Below, in pieces: positions 60,877 through 64,000 of a stretch of DNA of 64,000 bases. Numbering within the stretch: position 1 is the stretch's first letter; every line of letters starts with the position of its first letter. Origin of the DNA: Croceitalea rosinachiae (GTDB lineage Bacteria > Bacteroidota > Bacteroidia > Flavobacteriales > Flavobacteriaceae). Both the position numbers and the translations under genes were made by a program. Where the stretch lies: assembly GCF_031846445.1 (NCBI RefSeq), contig NZ_JAVRHR010000001.1:620001-684000 (forward strand), in the 5' to 3' direction. The notes under the pieces are model-generated. The model was given only the letters and a program-made list of their open reading frames with translations, ran no database searches and was not told where the DNA came from.

Positions 60877-61530
60877 TTATTCTACTTTAACATACAGGTT
60901 GGTCGCAATTTGATTTGAAATTTGAAGCTCTTTATCCCCAATTTTAATCCGAAGGGAATCATCAAAAGCTTCTTTTTCAAGAATATGAATCTCGTGCCCT
61001 AGAGCTATGTGGTGCTTATCTAAAAATTTTAGAAAGGCGGCCGAGGTATCTTTCACCCCAACGCAAACACCAGATGACGGTATGGGCATTTCGCTCAAAA
61101 GTTGTTTGTCACGTTCAGAAAACTCCCCATTCTTAGTGGGAATAGGGTCTCCGTGCGGATCGTATTTTGGAAAATCGAGCAACTCATCTATCTTATCAAT
61201 AAGCTTCTCACTTTTTATATGTTCTAATTGTTCGGCTACCTCATGTACCTCATCCCAAGAAAAATCAAGCTTTTTCACCAAAAACACTTCCCAAAGACGG
61301 TGCTTTCTAATAATTGACAGGGCTGTTTTTATTCCCAAATCGGTAAGGGAAACCCCTTGGTAACGCACATAATTTAAGAGATCTTTCTCTGCCAATTTTT
61401 TGGCCATATCAGTAACTGAAGAAGGTTTTGTGGCCATCTGTTCAGCAATCGCATTTGTAGAGATCAATTGTGATTGATTACCGCCCAAGTGAAATATGGT
61501 CTTGATATAGTTTTCTTCTGCCCGTGTCAA
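60877..61530 (-). CDS. DtxR/MntR-family metal-dependent transcriptional repressor
   Basis: 217 residues from a TTG start. The N-terminal winged HTH (TRAEENYIKTIFHLGG, STNAIAEQMATKPSSVTDMAKKLAEKDLL), the dimerisation/metal domain with HEVAEQLEHIKSEKLIDKI, DPHGDPIP, and a C-terminal SH3/FeoA-like domain give the full DtxR layout. In operon with the ZIP transporter. A palindrome of DtxR type lies between it and the divergent TonB receptor. Metal identity (Mn or Fe) cannot be decided. Confidence 0.93.
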   Translation of the reverse strand: MTRAEENYIKTIFHLGGNQSQLISTNAIAEQMATKPSSVTDMAKKLAEKDLLNYVRYQGVSLTDLGIKTALSIIRKHRLWEVFLVKKLDFSWDEVHEVAEQLEHIKSEKLIDKIDELLDFPKYDPHGDPIPTKNGEFSERDKQLLSEMPIPSSGVCVGVKDTSAAFLKFLDKHHIALGHEIHILEKEAFDDSLRIKIGDKELQISNQIATNLYVKVE

Positions 61531-61543
61531 AAAATTATTTTTT

Positions 61544-61573
61544 CAAAAATACATTTTTATTTATAAAAACAAA
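61544..61573 (-). promoter_or_regulatory. Promoter of the DtxR-ZIP operon
   Basis: On the minus strand TTTG (61573-61570), an 18-bp spacer and TATTTTTG (61551-61544) match the Bacteroidota consensus TTTG-N17-20-TAnnTTTG. The TTG start codon is 14 bp downstream, so the leader is very short. Confidence 0.6.
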
Positions 61574-61575
61574 TT

Positions 61576-61591
61576 TTTAGATTTGTCTAAA
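61576..61591. promoter_or_regulatory. Putative DtxR/MntR operator overlapping the TonB-receptor -7 element
   Basis: TTTAGATTTGTCTAAA: perfect 6-bp arms TTTAGA/TCTAAA with a 4-bp spacer, close to DtxR-type boxes (TTTAGG...CCTAAA). The plus-strand TAGATTTG (61578-61585) inside it fits TAnnTTTG and is 28 bp before the receptor start. The regulator's own -33 element (61570-61573) adjoins it on the other side. Binding would shut off both directions. Confidence 0.6.
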
Positions 61592-61613
61592 TTTTAATTT
61601 CAGCAAATACAAA

Positions 61614-63887
61614 TTGAAACGCTTACTACTTACCGTACTGTTATTTTCAATAACCTTCATGAATGCTCAAAAAGCAACCGTTAAGGGTGTTGTTGCTGAT
61701 GGTGATCTTCCTGTGCCATTTGCCAATATTTATTTGAAAGGAACAGAAAAAGGCACTGCTACTGACGAAGATGGAAATTATAGTATTCATTCACTCCAAC
61801 CAGGTAAATATGTTTTGATAGCTTCGGCCATTGGTTACGAGACTTTTAGGACTTCTTTCTTAGTTGGCAAAGATGAAGTTGTAAGCTTGAATATTGAGTT
61901 AACTGCTTCGGCAGAAGCCTTAGATGAAATGGTGGTGACCGGTACCTTAAAAGCGGTAAATCGCTTAGAAAGTGCTGTACCTGTTGAAGTGTATTCACCT
62001 ACATTTTTAAAAAAGAACCCAACGCCAAGTATTTTTGAGGCCTTGCAAAATGTGAATGGGGTGCGGCCACAGATTAATTGTAACGTTTGTAATACTGGCG
62101 ATATTCATATTAACGGATTAGAAGGGCCCTATACCTTGGTGTTGATTGATGGCATGCCCATTGTTAGTGGGTTAGGAACTGTTTATGGGCTATCTGGCAT
62201 ACCCAATTCATTAATTGACCAGATTGAAATCGTAAAGGGTCCCGCTTCTACACTCTATGGTAGTGAGGCCGTGGGCGGTCTTATCAATATTATCACTAAA
62301 AGTACATTGGAAGCGCCGAAAATTTTTGCTGATGTTTTTGCTACAGGATGGGGCGAATATAACCTTGATGTTGGTGCCAAAGCAGCGCTAGGCAAAAAAG
62401 TTGATATGTTACTTGGTGTAAACTATTTTAAGTACGACCAGCTTATTGATAACAATGGTGATAATTTTACAGACCTTACCCTACAAGACCGTATTTCGGT
62501 TTTTCAAAAATGGAATTTTAAGCGTGACAACTCAAAACTCTTTACGCTGGCCGGGCGATTTTTCTATGAAGACCGATGGGGCGGAGAGCTGCAATGGACG
62601 CCAGAGTTTCGAGGTGGTGATGAAATTTATGGGGAAAGTATTTACACTAGAAGATGGGAGGTTTTAGGGCAATATGAATTGCCATTTGAGGAAAAGATGC
62701 TATTGTCTTTTTCATATAATGACCATAATCAAAATTCGGTATACGGAAACACCCCCTACCTGGCTGACCAGCGTATTGGCTTTGGTCAATTGACCTGGGA
62801 TAAAACCTTGGGCAAACACGATTTACTTTTTGGTAGTGCTGTGCGATATAATTATTATGATGACGATACGGCAGCCACTGCCAATTTAAGGGGCAATGAA
62901 GCTGATGAGGTCTTCATACCAAGTTTATTTGTGCAAGATGAGTACAAGTTTGCTGAAAAGCATTCGGTATTGGCGGGTTTACGCTACGATTACGACAGTC
63001 GCCACGGAAACATTTTTACCCCTAGGGCCGCTTACCGCTGGAAAATTGGGAATCATGATATTTTTAGAGCAAATTTTGGTACAGGGTTTCGAGTAGTGAA
63101 TTTATTTACCGAAGACCATGCTGCATTAACCGGTGCACGTGATGTGATCATAACCGAGGCATTGAACCCAGAACGCTCAACCAACATCAACCTGAACTAT
63201 CTTAAAAAGATCTATGCCGATAATGGTACTTTTATTAGTATTGATGCCTCTGCATTTTACACTAATTTCTCTAATCAAATATTGCCTGATTACGACACCG
63301 ACCCCAATCAGATTATTTATGACAATCTAGATGGTAAATCTGTTTCGCAAGGTATTTCGGCCAATATAGAAACAGTTCTGCCCAATGGTTTACGCTTTTT
63401 GGTAGGGGCAACCTACCAAGATGTCAGTCAGACCGAAAACGGAGTTACCACCCAACAAATACTGACCGAACGTTTTACGGGCACATGGAATGTATCGTAC
63501 GCCATTCGCTCTTTAGATTTAAGTATTGATTATACCGGTAATTTATATGGCCCCATGCGATTGCCTTTAATTAGCGACTTAGATCCAAGAAGTGAATTTT
63601 CACCCACTTGGAGTATTCAAAATATTCAGTTTACCTATAAAGGCCTGCCTAATTTTGAATTTTATGGAGGGGTGAAAAACCTTTTGAATTGGACCCCAAA
63701 CCGGGGCAACCCCTTTATCATAGCCAGAGCTAACGATCCTTTTGACAACAATGTACAGTTCGACAATAATGGTGATGTTGTAGCAACGCCTAATAATCCA
63801 TTTGCGTTAACTTTTGACCCTAGTTACGTATACGGGCCAAACCAAGGTATTCGCGGTTTCTTTGGAATGCGGTATACGGTATTTTAG
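61614..63887 (+). CDS. TonB-dependent outer-membrane receptor (metal-linked)
   Basis: 757 residues from TTG 61614; signal peptide ends NAQ. An N-terminal carboxypeptidase-like regulatory domain (ATVKGVVADGDLPVPFANIYLKG) is followed by plug motifs (LIDGMPIVSG, VKGPASTLYGSEAVGGLINI) and a 22-strand barrel ending GMRYTVF. The plug carries NCNVCNTGDIHING, a Cys pair seen in some metal-related receptors. Position beside a DtxR-type regulator and ZIP transporter suggests import of a metal or metal complex. The ligand is not established. Confidence 0.9.
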   Translation: MKRLLLTVLLFSITFMNAQKATVKGVVADGDLPVPFANIYLKGTEKGTATDEDGNYSIHSLQPGKYVLIASAIGYETFRTSFLVGKDEVVSLNIELTASAEALDEMVVTGTLKAVNRLESAVPVEVYSPTFLKKNPTPSIFEALQNVNGVRPQINCNVCNTGDIHINGLEGPYTLVLIDGMPIVSGLGTVYGLSGIPNSLIDQIEIVKGPASTLYGSEAVGGLINIITKSTLEAPKIFADVFATGWGEYNLDVGAKAALGKKVDMLLGVNYFKYDQLIDNNGDNFTDLTLQDRISVFQKWNFKRDNSKLFTLAGRFFYEDRWGGELQWTPEFRGGDEIYGESIYTRRWEVLGQYELPFEEKMLLSFSYNDHNQNSVYGNTPYLADQRIGFGQLTWDKTLGKHDLLFGSAVRYNYYDDDTAATANLRGNEADEVFIPSLFVQDEYKFAEKHSVLAGLRYDYDSRHGNIFTPRAAYRWKIGNHDIFRANFGTGFRVVNLFTEDHAALTGARDVIITEALNPERSTNINLNYLKKIYADNGTFISIDASAFYTNFSNQILPDYDTDPNQIIYDNLDGKSVSQGISANIETVLPNGLRFLVGATYQDVSQTENGVTTQQILTERFTGTWNVSYAIRSLDLSIDYTGNLYGPMRLPLISDLDPRSEFSPTWSIQNIQFTYKGLPNFEFYGGVKNLLNWTPNRGNPFIIARANDPFDNNVQFDNNGDVVATPNNPFALTFDPSYVYGPNQGIRGFFGMRYTVF

Positions 63888-64000
63888 TTTTTTAGGTGTT
63901 CCATATAATCTTGCCAAATGACTAAGACATATTTATCTTTTCCTCAATCACTCTTACTCAAAAAACCGTACTCGTAGACAAAAAAATATACCTCTCCTTT

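Noticed and set aside
1..64000. CRISPR arrays, insertion sequences, prophage, rRNA genes
   Set aside because: No regularly spaced repeats, transposase, integrase, phage structural genes or rRNA sequences were seen. The only RNA gene found is tRNA-Asn.

Overview
The window reads as chromosome of a marine member of the Flavobacteriaceae (Bacteroidota; Maribacter/Zobellia/Arenibacter-like, genus not resolved). Support comes from AT-rich DNA, TAnnTTTG-type -7 promoter elements, weak Shine-Dalgarno sequences, and Bacteroidota-typical families: DUF6515, DUF6090, DUF4097, M43 protease, S9 peptidase, a carboxypeptidase-like-domain TonB receptor and SSS sugar symport. Almost the whole 64 kb is coding. 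I see no phage, insertion sequence or CRISPR array. Family names are from recognition of the sequences; no database search was run.

Layout. 1-6.8 kb: the 3' end of an aldehyde dehydrogenase, two small exported proteins, a LytS/LytTR-type two-component system and two outer-membrane barrel proteins. Three of these genes share the same upstream architecture: two 9-bp direct repeats 12 bp apart, then a -7 element at a fixed distance. This looks like the operator set of the adjacent LytTR regulator. 6.8-13.5 kb: an RND efflux operon whose outer-membrane TolC component is fused to an N-terminal periplasmic solute-binding-like domain. 13.7-19 kb: M43 metalloprotease, lipoproteins, sterol-desaturase-family hydroxylase, a Crp/Fnr regulator and a pectinacetylesterase-like lipoprotein. 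19-27.3 kb: a broken copy of the barrel gene, a Na+/H+ antiporter, and a second RND operon with the same TolC fusion. The two RND loci are therefore related duplications. 27.3-29 kb: a membrane class III nucleotide cyclase translationally coupled to a K+-channel-like protein.

29-34.7 kb (minus strand): an envelope cluster of two DUF748/AsmA-like proteins, a FadL-like barrel and two paralogous lipoproteins. 35-39.6 kb: a xylose operon (xylulokinase, xylose isomerase, SSS symporter). 39.6-39.9 kb: tRNA-Asn with a strong terminator and a duplicated 18-bp copy of its 3' end inside repeat-like DNA. 39.9-45 kb: RseP-type site-2 protease, SCO copper protein, and feoA-feoB plus a small Cys-rich feoB partner. 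45-47.8 kb: ECF sigma factor, HEAT-repeat anti-sigma-like protein and two DUF4097 proteins. 47.9-51.8 kb: GH16 glucanase lipoprotein, DUF2141 protein, S9 peptidase. 52-56 kb: a lipoprotein followed by four tandem DUF6090 paralogues and an SDR. 56.7-57.7 kb: a dense hairpin cluster beside a DUF559 endonuclease-like gene. 57.7-63.9 kb: MFS exporter, Crp/Fnr regulator, and a metal-homeostasis block (ZIP transporter, DtxR/MntR regulator, divergent TonB receptor) with a DtxR-like palindrome overlapping the receptor promoter.

Best candidates for something undescribed: the duplicated RND systems with solute-binding-domain/TolC fusions; the LytTR operator set; the tandem DUF6090 array; and the hairpin cluster next to the DUF559 gene.
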